A stretch of 6,279 bases of DNA, from contig JAGPFT010000189.1 in assembly GCA_018056405.1 (NCBI GenBank), positions 1-6,279 of the forward strand, given 5' to 3'. The translations under genes and the position numbers were made by a program. Below, one piece after another: positions 1-6,279 of this stretch. The notes under the pieces were generated by a model. The model did not search any database. It worked only from the letters and a program-made list of their open reading frames with translations, and had not been told where the DNA came from. How positions within the stretch are numbered: the first letter of the stretch is position 1; every line of letters begins with the position of its first letter. This DNA is from Anaerolineae bacterium (lineage in GTDB: Bacteria > Chloroflexota > Anaerolineae > Aggregatilineales > Aggregatilineaceae).

Positions 1-482
1 ATCACAGTCTGGCCCGCGCCGTGCCCGCCCTGTTGCGGATGCTGCAGGCGGCGGAAGACACCGACCTGCGCGTGTCATTTGAGCCGCACATGGACTCGGT
101 GGCGCAACGACCGGAGCAAGCGCTGCTGCTGCTGGAGGCGGTGCCTGGCCTTAGCGTGACGCTGGACTACGCGCATTTTCTCTACCAGGGAATCGTCAGC
201 CGCGAGATCGCGCCGCTGCTGGAGCACGTCGCCCACGTGCACATCCGGCAGGCGCGGCGTGGCGCGTTGCAGACCGCTCACAACGAGGGGACGCTCAACA
301 TCCCGCAGCTTCTGCAGGACTTGCACAACGCCGGCTATCGCGGTGCGCTGACCGTCGAGTACATGACCACCGTCGGCTGGCACCACATGCAGGCGATCAG
401 CATCAGCAACGAGACGGTGCGCACCCGCGACGCGCTGCGCGCCGCGCGCGCTCGCTTGCTAACGCCCGCACGCCCGCATTGA
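1..482 (+). CDS. Sugar phosphate isomerase/epimerase, xylose-isomerase-like TIM barrel (5' partial)
   Basis: C-terminal part of a xylose-isomerase-like TIM-barrel enzyme (AP endonuclease 2 superfamily). The frame is open to the left edge: six in-frame codons precede the GTG at 21, so the true start lies upstream and that GTG is probably internal. Numbering from it, the expected metal-ligand pattern is visible: Glu21 in FEPH, Asp49 and His52 in LDYAHF, His74 in HVHIR and Glu113 in TVEYM, each at the end of a predicted beta strand. Family members isomerise or epimerise sugars and related polyols using a divalent metal in the cytoplasm. The substrate cannot be read from this fragment. The tail after about residue 125 is Ala/Arg-rich and probably outside the barrel. 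Stop is TGA. The next gene is convergent, so no partner is visible. The superfamily call is secure; the specific reaction is unknown. Confidence 0.85.
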   Translation, partial: HSLARAVPALLRMLQAAEDTDLRVSFEPHMDSVAQRPEQALLLLEAVPGLSVTLDYAHFLYQGIVSREIAPLLEHVAHVHIRQARRGALQTAHNEGTLNIPQLLQDLHNAGYRGALTVEYMTTVGWHHMQAISISNETVRTRDALRAARARLLTPARPH

Positions 483-567
483 TCCATCGCTCCGCCAGCC
501 CGCTGCCCCATCGTGGAGAGGCTCCTGCCTGCGTCTGGCCGGTGAGAGCCGGTTCGCTGCGTCGCAC
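483..567. other. Convergent intergenic region without a clear terminator
   Basis: Eighty-five bases separate the stops of the plus-strand isomerase and the minus-strand PBP. I see only short GC hairpin possibilities: GGAG/CTCC around 513-523, and CCGG/CCGG with a six-base loop around 537-552. Neither is followed by a T tract on either strand. Termination here is either Rho-dependent or not readable by eye. Confidence 0.5.
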
Positions 568-3102
568 TCATTCGACTGCGCCGGAGGCAGGGCGCTCGTC
601 CGGCGGCACCCATACCGTGACGCGGAAAGGCTGCGGATCGGTGGTGATCGTCGTGCCGTCATCGAGCGTGACGACGGCATGCACGGTGTGCTCGCCTGGC
701 TGCAGCGCCCACCAATGATCGAAGGGCGCTTCGCCGACGGTGGCCAGCGGTGCGTCGTCCAGCCAATAGCTCACCTGGGCGGTGTCGTCCGGCGCGCTGA
801 CGGTCAGGCGGATGCGCTGCAAGTCGGCGGGCAGCAGCGGCGTGAGCCGGAAGACGGTGTACGGGTCGGGCGAGAGCAGCCGCACGCGGAGATCGCGCTC
901 ACCGACGCGCTGCGCGCCCAGCGGCGGCTGGGGAATCCCCTGGCGTTGCGCCCAGTCGCGCGCTTCGGGCGGCAGCACCAGGTACACGCGCTCCTCACGC
1001 TCCTCCGGCGGCGTGGACTCGTCGGCCAGCAGGCCCGTGCGCCGATCCAGGACGAAGGGCTGGTACAGCGTGTCGTGGGTGGTGGGGACAGTGCCCTCGA
1101 TGAACCATTCCCAGCGCGTGCGCGGGCAGTAGGGAGTGGGCAGCAGCCCGGAGGCGGCGCACACTTCTGCCCGCAGCAGGCCGGCGGGCACGGCAAACTC
1201 CTGCTTCGGCTGGCCGCGTAGCACGCGGCGCACGAACTCGTGCCAGATGGGGCCGGCCCCGCTGATGCCGCTCACCTCAATCATGGGCGTGTTGTCGGCG
1301 TTGCCCACCCACACGCCGACGACCAGGTTGGGCGTGTAGCCGACCGTCCAGTTGTCGCGGAAGTCGGTCGTGGTGCCCGTCTTGGCGGCGGCGGGCCGGT
1401 CTATGTTGAGCGGGCTGGCCGGGCCAAAGGAAGGGATGCGCGCCTGGTTGTCGCTGAGGATGTCGGTGATCAGGTAGGTCACGCGCGGGTCGAGCACGGC
1501 GTCGCGCTGGGCGGGCGGCGTCCACTCATACAGGATATGGCCGGCGCGGTCGCGCACTTCGAGCAGCAGAGCTGGCTCCACCCGGTAGCCGCCATTAGCC
1601 AGCGCGCCATAGGCCGCGGTCAGGTCGAGCAGGCGCACTTCGCCGCCGCCCAACGTCAGCGACAGATCGAAGCGGCTGGCGTCGCCCAGCGTGCCCACGC
1701 CCAGCCGGGTCAGCAGGCGGATCAGGGCGTCCACGCCGATGTGATCCAGGGCGACGACGGCGGGGATGTTATAGGAGGAAGCCAGCGCCTCGCGGACGAG
1801 CACCGGGCCGTGCTCCACCAGCCCGAAGTTGGCCGGGGAGTAGCTCTCCAGGCGGCGGGTGACGAAGGGCGTGCTGATGTCGAGAATCATCGTCGCTGGC
1901 GTCCAGGGATCGGCCCGCTGCGGGTCGAAGGCTGCCGCGTAGGTGAACGGCTTGAGCGCCGACCCTGGCTGGCGCGGGGCCAGCGCCGCATTGACCGCGC
2001 CATCAATGCGCTCGTTGAAATAGTCGGGGCTGCCGAGGAGGGCCAACACCTGGCCGGTGTGCGGATCGAGGGCGACCAGCGCGGCGTTCTGCGCGTTGTG
2101 CGATGGTTCGCCGGCGGGCGGATCATTCAGCCGGCCCAGGTGACGCTGCGCTGCGTCTTCGGCGGCGCGCTGCCAGGTCAGGTCGAGTGTGGTGATCACG
2201 TCCAGCCCGCCCGCCAGCAGTTCATCGGGGAACTCGCGCTGAAGCTGTGTCCATACGGCCATGACGAAGTGCGGCGCTTCGATGGGGAAGGGGGAGGCGG
2301 CGTACTGCAACTCCTCGGCATAGGCCCGATCGGCTTCGGTCTGCGCGAGATAGCCATGCCGCACCATCAGGTCGAGCACAATGCGCTGGCGGGCCTTTGC
2401 CCCTGCCGGGTTGGTCAGCGGATCGTACTGGGCGGGCGCTTGCGGCAGTCCGGCCAGCATCGCACATTCGGCCAGCGTCAACTCGTCGGCTCCCTTGCCA
2501 AAGTAGGCGCGGGCCGCCGCGCCGACGCCATAGGCCAGGTTGCCATAGTAGGTCTGGTTGAGGTAGAGCGCCAGGATTTCATCGCGCGAGTAGCGCTGTG
2601 TCAGTTCGAGGGCCAGCACGCTTTCGCGCAGCTTGCGGCGCAGCGTGCGCTCGGCGCGCTGCTGCGGATCGAGCAGCAGGTTGCGCGCCACCTGCTGGGT
2701 GATCGTGCTGCCCCCGGCGACGACCTCGCCGCCGCGCACGTTGATCCACAGGGCGCGGGCGATGCCCTCAACATCTACCCCAGGATGCTTGTAGAAGTTG
2801 GCGTCTTCGGTCGCCAGCGTCGCCTCAATCATGCACGCCGGCAGGTCGGCCAGCGCGATCACCTGGTTGACGCCAGTTTGCGGGTCGGCAATCTGGTAGA
2901 GCAGATGTCCTCCCCGGTCGTAGATGCGCGTGCTGGGCAAGGCCATGCCGCTTTCGATGGCTCCTACGTCCGGCAGGCCGGCGAACACCCAGGCGTAGGT
3001 CACGGCCAACGCGCCGAGGAGGATCGCGCCCAGGAGGGTCGCCATCTTCACCCGGCGACGGCTGCTTTTCCAGACTTTCCAGAGACGTGCGAGGAATCGC
3101 AT
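568..3102 (-). CDS. Bifunctional class A penicillin-binding protein (GT51 + transpeptidase), PBP1C-like
   Basis: Peptidoglycan synthase that polymerises lipid II into glycan strands and cross-links the stem peptides, anchored in the cytoplasmic membrane with its catalytic part outside. The 844 residues show a basic N-terminus, one membrane helix (about 20-42), a GT51 domain (about 55-265) and a transpeptidase domain (about 335-625). In GT51, the catalytic Glu99 lies in ATEDANFYKHPG, followed by GGSTITQQ (130-137), RKLRE with Glu160, and DEILALYLN. In the transpeptidase, Ser381/Lys384 form SALK, 443-445 is SYN and 574-577 is KTGT, so both active sites look intact. A Cys648...Cys659 segment (VCAASG...YCP) follows. 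The last part, about 738-830, resembles the BiPBP_C domain of PBP1C proteins, as does the RDNW sequence after KTGT. The ATG is preceded by a modest GAGAGAG eight bases upstream. The gene lies 69 bases after the 96-residue gene. PBP1A is the alternative label; the class A assignment is firm. Confidence 0.95.
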   Translation of the reverse strand: MRFLARLWKVWKSSRRRVKMATLLGAILLGALAVTYAWVFAGLPDVGAIESGMALPSTRIYDRGGHLLYQIADPQTGVNQVIALADLPACMIEATLATEDANFYKHPGVDVEGIARALWINVRGGEVVAGGSTITQQVARNLLLDPQQRAERTLRRKLRESVLALELTQRYSRDEILALYLNQTYYGNLAYGVGAAARAYFGKGADELTLAECAMLAGLPQAPAQYDPLTNPAGAKARQRIVLDLMVRHGYLAQTEADRAYAEELQYAASPFPIEAPHFVMAVWTQLQREFPDELLAGGLDVITTLDLTWQRAAEDAAQRHLGRLNDPPAGEPSHNAQNAALVALDPHTGQVLALLGSPDYFNERIDGAVNAALAPRQPGSALKPFTYAAAFDPQRADPWTPATMILDISTPFVTRRLESYSPANFGLVEHGPVLVREALASSYNIPAVVALDHIGVDALIRLLTRLGVGTLGDASRFDLSLTLGGGEVRLLDLTAAYGALANGGYRVEPALLLEVRDRAGHILYEWTPPAQRDAVLDPRVTYLITDILSDNQARIPSFGPASPLNIDRPAAAKTGTTTDFRDNWTVGYTPNLVVGVWVGNADNTPMIEVSGISGAGPIWHEFVRRVLRGQPKQEFAVPAGLLRAEVCAASGLLPTPYCPRTRWEWFIEGTVPTTHDTLYQPFVLDRRTGLLADESTPPEEREERVYLVLPPEARDWAQRQGIPQPPLGAQRVGERDLRVRLLSPDPYTVFRLTPLLPADLQRIRLTVSAPDDTAQVSYWLDDAPLATVGEAPFDHWWALQPGEHTVHAVVTLDDGTTITTDPQPFRVTVWVPPDERPASGAVE

Positions 3103-3171
3103 GGCGAAGGCTCTCTCACTTAATCGCTACGCCATCATTGTACTCCCGCCAGGGGCGTGGAGGGCTGACGG

Positions 3172-3462
3172 TTAGCGTTCGCCTTCCCTGCGCGAAGCCG
3201 CTTCGTGCGGGTCGCTGGTGTCGTCCGTCCCATCAGGCCAGGACTCCGGGGGTGCGATGACCTCGAGGTCGCCGTGCTCCGGGTCGTACTCGACCGTCCA
3301 GCCGGTCAGTGTGGCGTCGGGCGGCTGGGCGAAGTCGGCGAGGATTTGCGCCCAGAGCGTTCTGTCCAGGGCGATGCCGCGCAGACCGATGGGCGTCTGA
3401 ACGATCAGGGTCACGTCCGCCCGGCTCCGCTGAATCTGGGTGATGACGCCGGTGTAATTCAT
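3172..3462 (-). CDS. Small uncharacterised protein, 96 residues
   Basis: I do not recognise this protein. It has no signal peptide and no membrane helix, so it is probably cytoplasmic. Residues 1-70 look like a compact alpha/beta or small beta-barrel domain: strand-like MNYTGVITQIQ, then DVTLIVQTPIGLRGIAL, a short helix around WAQILADF (37-44), and a hairpin-like WTVEYDPEHGDLEVI (55-69). Residues 71-96 are charged and probably disordered, rich in Asp, Glu, Pro and Arg. The start is well supported: AAGGAG lies seven bases before the ATG, the best Shine-Dalgarno in the window. Stop is TAA. It sits between the Tat-like gene and the PBP on the same strand, with a hairpin immediately upstream. The ribosome binding site and the alternation of hydrophobic residues argue for a real gene. 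No function is assigned. Confidence 0.75.
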   Translation of the reverse strand: MNYTGVITQIQRSRADVTLIVQTPIGLRGIALDRTLWAQILADFAQPPDATLTGWTVEYDPEHGDLEVIAPPESWPDGTDDTSDPHEAASRREGER

Positions 3463-3469
3463 GCGATTT

Positions 3470-3475
3470 CTCCTT
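3470..3475 (-). promoter_or_regulatory. Strong Shine-Dalgarno of the 96-residue gene
   Basis: The minus strand reads AAGGAG seven bases upstream of the ATG at 3462. Its first A is also the outermost base of the adjacent hairpin arm (3475-3485), so the two elements abut. This site fixes the start of the 96-residue protein. Confidence 0.75.
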
Positions 3476-3540
3476 TTACCTCACCCCCAGTCTCGCTGTG
3501 CCCGGCAAGGCGCGCCAGCGCCGGGCGGAGGTGAGGTAAA
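3475..3540. repeat. Nested inverted repeat / hairpin between the Tat-like gene and the 96-residue gene
   Basis: An 11-base perfect inverted repeat pairs TTTACCTCACC (3475-3485) with GGTGAGGTAAA (3530-3540). Inside it, GCCCGGC (3500-3506) pairs with GCCGGGC (3520-3526) around a 13-base loop that contains the palindrome GGCGCGCC. The internal bulges are unequal (14 bases against 3). No T tract follows on either strand, so it does not look like a simple terminator. It could be an RNA processing or stability element, or a copy of a dispersed palindromic repeat; the CCTCACCCCC-type arm is a form I associate with intergenic repeats in GC-rich environmental genomes, which I cannot verify here. Confidence 0.7.
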
Positions 3541-3576
3541 GGGGCGAGTCTGTGCATGGGATGCGATGGCCCTGGA

Positions 3577-4020
3577 TCACTTGTCGGGCGGCAGCCAGGC
3601 CGGATAGCGGGGGGTGTCGTCGGCGGGCGCGGGGCGCTCGGCCTCGGCAGCGGGAGGTGAAGACGCAGGCGGGACTGGAGCAGGAGGCTTGGCAGGGGAG
3701 GGGCTGCGTACCTCGCGGGTATCCGTCGCTTCCTCGACCATGCGCATCGTCTCGCTCATCAACTGGCGAGCGGGATTCATGTGTGTGATGTCACGCGCAC
3801 CATGCCCTAGCTCGCGCGCCGCATCCATGATCTCCTTGCCTTCCGGGCCGACCTCCTGCTCGAATTGGGCAAGGGCCTCGGTCCACATCTGGCGGGCCTT
3901 GCGCACGTAGCGACCCAGATCGCGTGCCCACTTGGCAGTGTTCGCCGGCCCGCCAATGATGAACAATGCCAGGGCGATGATAGCCATCTCAGCCAGGCCA
4001 ACCCCGAAAATCCCGTCCAT
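3577..4020 (-). CDS. TatA/TatB-like twin-arginine translocase subunit
   Basis: Small membrane protein resembling the TatA/TatB subunits that carry folded proteins with twin-arginine signals across the cytoplasmic membrane together with TatC. Its 147 residues show the family layout: a short N-terminus (MDGIFGVGLAEM), one membrane helix (about 9-23) with a polar Glu11 near its start, a Gly24-Pro25 hinge, and an amphipathic, basic helix (about 28-46, WARDLGRYVRKARQMW). A longer charged helical region to about 104 and the total length favour TatB over the shorter TatA. From 106 on the tail is rich in Pro and Ala and probably disordered. The hinge reads IGGP where FGP is usual. The ATG is preceded by GAGGGA five bases upstream. 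It starts 21 bases after the EamA stop, so the two are probably cotranscribed. No tatC is in the window. The TatA/TatB family call is good; which subunit is uncertain. Confidence 0.8.
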   Translation of the reverse strand: MDGIFGVGLAEMAIIALALFIIGGPANTAKWARDLGRYVRKARQMWTEALAQFEQEVGPEGKEIMDAARELGHGARDITHMNPARQLMSETMRMVEEATDTREVRSPSPAKPPAPVPPASSPPAAEAERPAPADDTPRYPAWLPPDK

Positions 4021-4041
4021 CGCATTCCCTCGCAGCCAGAC

Positions 4042-5013
4042 TCAGTCATCCGCCAGTGTGCGCACGTCGGCAGACGCTTCTTGGGGCGCGGCCTGTCCTG
4101 CCGGTTGCTCGCGGCTGGCGACGCCAATCCCCACCAGAATCAGGGCCGCCCCGGCGATTTGCAGCGGCGCCGGCCACTCCTCCAGCAGGACCATCGCCAG
4201 CAGACCGCTGCCAATTGGCTCCCCCAAAATGACCAGACTCACGTAAGCGGCGGGCAGGTAACCCAGGGCGTAGTTGAACGACGAGTGGCCGATGAGCTGG
4301 GGCACCAGGCCCAGCAGGATCATCCACAGGTAGGCTGTGCCGGGCAGCCCGCCCACCTGTGCGCCGGAGATGATCACGACTCCGACCAGCAGCAGGGCAG
4401 CTACCCCGTAGACCAGCCAGATGTAGACCAGCAGGCCCCAGTGCGCACGCAGCCGCCGCCCGATGATCAGGTAGACCGCCGACGCCACCGCCCCAATCAG
4501 CGCCAGCCCATTGCCCAGCCAGGGATCATAGCGGGTGGGCGGATCGCCCCCTGGGGCGCTGACGGCCACCAGCACACCCCCGCCAATAGCCAGCGCCAGC
4601 CCGATGATTGTGGCGCGGGTCAGGCGCTCGCCGAGCAACAGCGGGGCCAGCAACGCCACCCACAGCGGACTCGTCGTGACCAGGGTCACACTGTTGACGA
4701 CGGTCGTGTACTCCAGCGAGGTGATCCACGTGGCGAAGTGCAGCCCCAGAAAAGCCCCCGACGCAATTGCCCAGAACAGATCACCCCGCCGCACCGCCCG
4801 TAGCTCGGCCAGATGGCGGCGCAGCACGGCCGGCGTCAGCACCAGCGTGGCCACACTCAGCCGCGCCGCAGCCAGCACCAGCGACGGTGCCGACTCCTCC
4901 TGGGCCAGCCGGATGAAAATGGCTGCAAAGGAGACGGCGATCACGCCGATGAGCATGACGGCATAGGGACGCCAGGCGGCTGGTGCGCGTGCGGACGCGC
5001 TCTGCTCGGTCAT
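4042..5013 (-). CDS. EamA/DMT-family transporter (drug/metabolite exporter type)
   Basis: Integral membrane transporter of the drug/metabolite superfamily. The 323 residues contain about ten hydrophobic helices in two EamA repeats, roughly 18-150 and 168-300, joined by a hydrophilic linker (about 153-165, Pro/Gly/Asp-rich). Each repeat ends with the family signature: LEYTTVVNSVTLVTTSP followed by LLGERLT in the first half, and GYLPAAYVSL followed by LGEPIG and LLEEWP in the second. The C-terminal 22 residues are polar and cytoplasmic by prediction. Family members export amino acids, metabolites or drugs; no substrate can be inferred. The ATG at 5013 gives the full family length but has only a weak ribosome binding site (TAAAG nearby; a GGAGAG is too far at about 14 bases). 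The Tat-like gene follows after 21 bases. Confidence 0.92.
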   Translation of the reverse strand: MTEQSASARAPAAWRPYAVMLIGVIAVSFAAIFIRLAQEESAPSLVLAAARLSVATLVLTPAVLRRHLAELRAVRRGDLFWAIASGAFLGLHFATWITSLEYTTVVNSVTLVTTSPLWVALLAPLLLGERLTRATIIGLALAIGGGVLVAVSAPGGDPPTRYDPWLGNGLALIGAVASAVYLIIGRRLRAHWGLLVYIWLVYGVAALLLVGVVIISGAQVGGLPGTAYLWMILLGLVPQLIGHSSFNYALGYLPAAYVSLVILGEPIGSGLLAMVLLEEWPAPLQIAGAALILVGIGVASREQPAGQAAPQEASADVRTLADD

Positions 5014-5063
5014 GTCTTTACTGCCGCTCTCCGGTAAGGGCGTTTGGGCGCACTTGCTGGCAG

Positions 5064-5075
5064 GCGATTATGCCA
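5064..5075 (-). promoter_or_regulatory. Candidate extended -10 promoter for the EamA gene
   Basis: On the minus strand CATAAT (5067-5072) is preceded by TGG, giving the extended -10 form TGnCATAAT. No good -35 box lies 16-18 bases upstream (TCGCCG at the 17-base position), which an extended -10 can tolerate. It would start transcription near 5060 with a leader of roughly 47 bases before the ATG at 5013. Inferred from the motif alone. Confidence 0.3.
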
Positions 5076-5143
5076 GATACGGCCCATTCCGGCGAGACTG
5101 TGCGATCCCAGGGCATCTTCCAGACCGGGGCAAGATTTCCTGA

Positions 5144-5226
5144 ACCGCTGAGACGCAGAGGACGCAGAGAAAAGACAAGAAAAGGCCCTCCTTAGTTCTT
5201 CTCCGCGCTCTCTGCGCCTCTGCGGT
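5144..5226. repeat. Long imperfect inverted repeat (dispersed-repeat-like palindrome)
   Basis: Arms 5144-5174 and 5198-5226 are reverse complements at 23 of 29 aligned positions, starting ACCGC...GCGGT, around a loop of about 23 bases rich in purines on the plus strand. The left arm contains GACGCAGAG twice in tandem (5152-5160 and 5161-5169). The sequence is built from CGCAGAG/CTCTGCG units. No T tract follows on either strand, so a terminator role is not supported. It lies wholly between genes, 35 bases after the peptidase stop and 130 bases before the transporter. From memory, this CTCTGCG-type palindrome recurs in intergenic regions of Chloroflexota, Cyanobacteria and Planctomycetota; I cannot confirm that here. 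Confidence 0.75.
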
Positions 5227-5260
5227 GAGGTTTGATCCTGGCAATGAAGCGCCCTGGTTG

Positions 5261-6279
5261 TCACAGCACCGGCGTCACGCGCAGCCAACCACTGCCGGAC
5301 TCGTTCTCTTCGGCGATGGCCCGCGCCGACCCCAGCACGACGACGGTACCCGCCTCGTTGAGCGCGGCCAGCGTCTCCCCGAAGCGGCGGAAGTCGGCGG
5401 GAGTCGTTGCCAGCACCTCGTCGCGCAGCCGCTGCAGATCGTCGTCCGTGTCGCCGGTCAGGTGGCGTTGCAGCGCCAGGTAGCCCTTCGCATCGGGGAG
5501 GAGATGAGCGTCCAGCGCGCCGATGGCACCGATAATCGTCTTGGTCAGCTCCCCGTCCGCCAGCGCCAGATCGCGCAGGTATTCCGCCGCCCGGTCGTAG
5601 GTTTCCAGCGTCTGGCGCAGGTTCGGATCGCGGTACGACAGGAAGCTGAACAGACCCGAGCGCCGGTCGAAGGTGCAGAATCCGCCGTAAGCACCGCCGT
5701 GCACGCGCACTCGCTCCCACAGCCACGAGGTCTGCAGCAGGTTGGTAATCGGGATGATCGAGCCGTGCAACTCGTAGCCCAGCGCGTAGAGGTTGGCACC
5801 CTTGCCGACATAATTCACCTGGGCCGGGATGACCAGCCCCTCGTGACCAGCCGGGAAATCGGGCTGCCACGGCTGGCGCGCAACCGGTGCGGCGGGCAGC
5901 GCGCCCAGGAAGCCGGCAAGCTGTGGCTCGACGCTCGCCCAGTTGGCCGCGTCCAGCGTGACATTGGCCAGCAGCGCGCCCTGCGTCACCAGCAAGCGGC
6001 GCATGGTTTCCAGCGCTTCCTGGACGGCGGGCCAGTCGGAGTCCACGCGGCGGGCTAGGTCGCGCAGGAAGAACAGGTAGCTCACGCCGCCCATCTGCTC
6101 GGCGGCCCAGTCCGCCTCGCTGAAGCGGGCCTGGAGCCGACTTCTGACCACGCGATGCCCCGCCGGAACCAGCCCGGCCTCCTGCGCCGCCTTCTCTTCC
6201 AGGACGATCTGGCGGAAGCGCTCGCGGTTGTCCAGGCGGGCGGTGAGCAGCACATCGCGCAGGATCGCCAGCAGTTCGG
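5261..6279 (-). CDS. M16C family zinc metallopeptidase, PreP/Cym1-like (5' partial, C-terminal part)
   Basis: C-terminal third of a presequence-protease-type M16C peptidase, a family that degrades unstructured peptides within a closed two-half chamber. The frame continues to the right edge (in-frame codons for ELLAILRD precede the GTG at 6253), so that GTG is probably internal and the gene starts outside the window. Numbering from it, residues 1-115 match the M16C-associated region (RFRQIVLEEKAAQEAGLVP, GHRVVRSRL, SEADWAAEQMGGVSYLFFLR). Residues 138-310 form the last M16 domain, with the substrate-binding signature LWERVRVHGGAYGGF: Arg183 and Tyr189 correspond to the conserved Arg/Tyr pair of PreP. 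The zinc-binding HxxEH motif belongs to the N-terminal half and cannot be seen, so activity is inferred. Full-length relatives have about 970 residues. Stop is TGA. A palindromic repeat follows and separates it from the transporter. Confidence 0.92.
   Translation of the reverse strand, partial: ELLAILRDVLLTARLDNRERFRQIVLEEKAAQEAGLVPAGHRVVRSRLQARFSEADWAAEQMGGVSYLFFLRDLARRVDSDWPAVQEALETMRRLLVTQGALLANVTLDAANWASVEPQLAGFLGALPAAPVARQPWQPDFPAGHEGLVIPAQVNYVGKGANLYALGYELHGSIIPITNLLQTSWLWERVRVHGGAYGGFCTFDRRSGLFSFLSYRDPNLRQTLETYDRAAEYLRDLALADGELTKTIIGAIGALDAHLLPDAKGYLALQRHLTGDTDDDLQRLRDEVLATTPADFRRFGETLAALNEAGTVVVLGSARAIAEENESGSGWLRVTPVL

Larger units (their letters stand above)
5014..5260. other. Intergenic region between the M16C peptidase and the EamA gene
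   Basis: This 247-base stretch is the longest non-coding region in the window. Its right part (5144-5226) is an imperfect long palindrome and its left part holds a candidate extended -10 promoter for the transporter, both listed separately. I see no tRNA and no T-tract terminator after the peptidase stop. Open frames across it are continuations of antisense frames from the flanking genes. Confidence 0.6.

Noticed and set aside
21..23. GTG as the start of the isomerase gene
   Set aside because: The frame is open upstream to the window edge, and a xylose-isomerase-like barrel needs roughly 100 or more residues before the first visible ligand. The GTG is probably an internal valine.
513..552. 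Possible terminator hairpins between the convergent isomerase and PBP genes
   Set aside because: The stems are only four GC pairs each and no T tract follows on either strand.
1240..3123. A 627-codon open frame on the plus strand opposite the PBP gene
   Set aside because: It lies antisense to a protein with clear GT51 and transpeptidase motifs. Its translation is low-complexity, rich in Arg, Gly, Gln, His and Val, as expected from the complement of high-GC codons, and matches no family.
3137..3142. TACAAT on the minus strand upstream of the PBP gene, as a possible -10 box
   Set aside because: The hexamer is good, but no -35-like sequence lies at 16-18 bases and it lacks the TG extension, so I do not call a promoter. 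Read-through from the upstream gene is equally possible.
3865..4803. 312-codon plus-strand frame opposite the EamA and Tat-like genes
   Set aside because: Its translation is dominated by Gln, His, Pro and Arg and it spans two real genes and their junction. It is an antisense shadow.
5225..6058. Long plus-strand frame (277 codons) and minus-strand alternative frame (5010-5870, 286 codons) over the M16C gene
   Set aside because: Both overlap the frame carrying recognisable M16C motifs, and their translations are Arg/Gln/Ala-rich without family signatures: typical shadows in a GC-rich gene.

Overview
This is a high-GC bacterial window with six protein-coding genes, two of them cut by the window edges. 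The gene set suggests an environmental Chloroflexota-type bacterium (Anaerolineae-like): a PreP/Cym1-type M16C peptidase, a class A penicillin-binding protein with a PBP1C-type C-terminal domain, and intergenic palindromes of a style I associate with such genomes. No rRNA or other phylogenetic marker is present, so this assignment is a weak inference.

Layout. The left edge holds the C-terminal part of a plus-strand TIM-barrel sugar phosphate isomerase/epimerase (ends at 482). It converges across 85 bases on a series of minus-strand genes that fills the rest of the window. Read in transcription order from the right edge, these are: the C-terminal part of an M16C zinc peptidase (5261 to the edge); a 247-base intergenic region with a long imperfect palindrome and a candidate extended -10 promoter; a ten-helix EamA/DMT transporter (4042-5013); 21 bases further on, a TatA/TatB-like membrane protein (3577-4020); a 114-base gap with a nested hairpin; an unrecognised 96-residue protein with a strong ribosome binding site (3172-3462); and, 69 bases further on, a bifunctional peptidoglycan synthase (568-3102).

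How the genes relate. EamA and the Tat-like gene are close enough to be one transcript, and the small protein and the PBP may be read through from it. Several products are membrane or envelope proteins (transporter, Tat-like component, peptidoglycan synthase), but nothing ties them into one pathway. The M16C peptidase is separated by the repeat-bearing region and is probably its own unit.

I see no mobile element, CRISPR array, tRNA or rRNA, and no convincing new multi-gene system. The points most worth a second look are the two intergenic palindromes, the hairpin that abuts the ribosome binding site of the 96-residue gene, and the Tat-like gene with no tatC in view.
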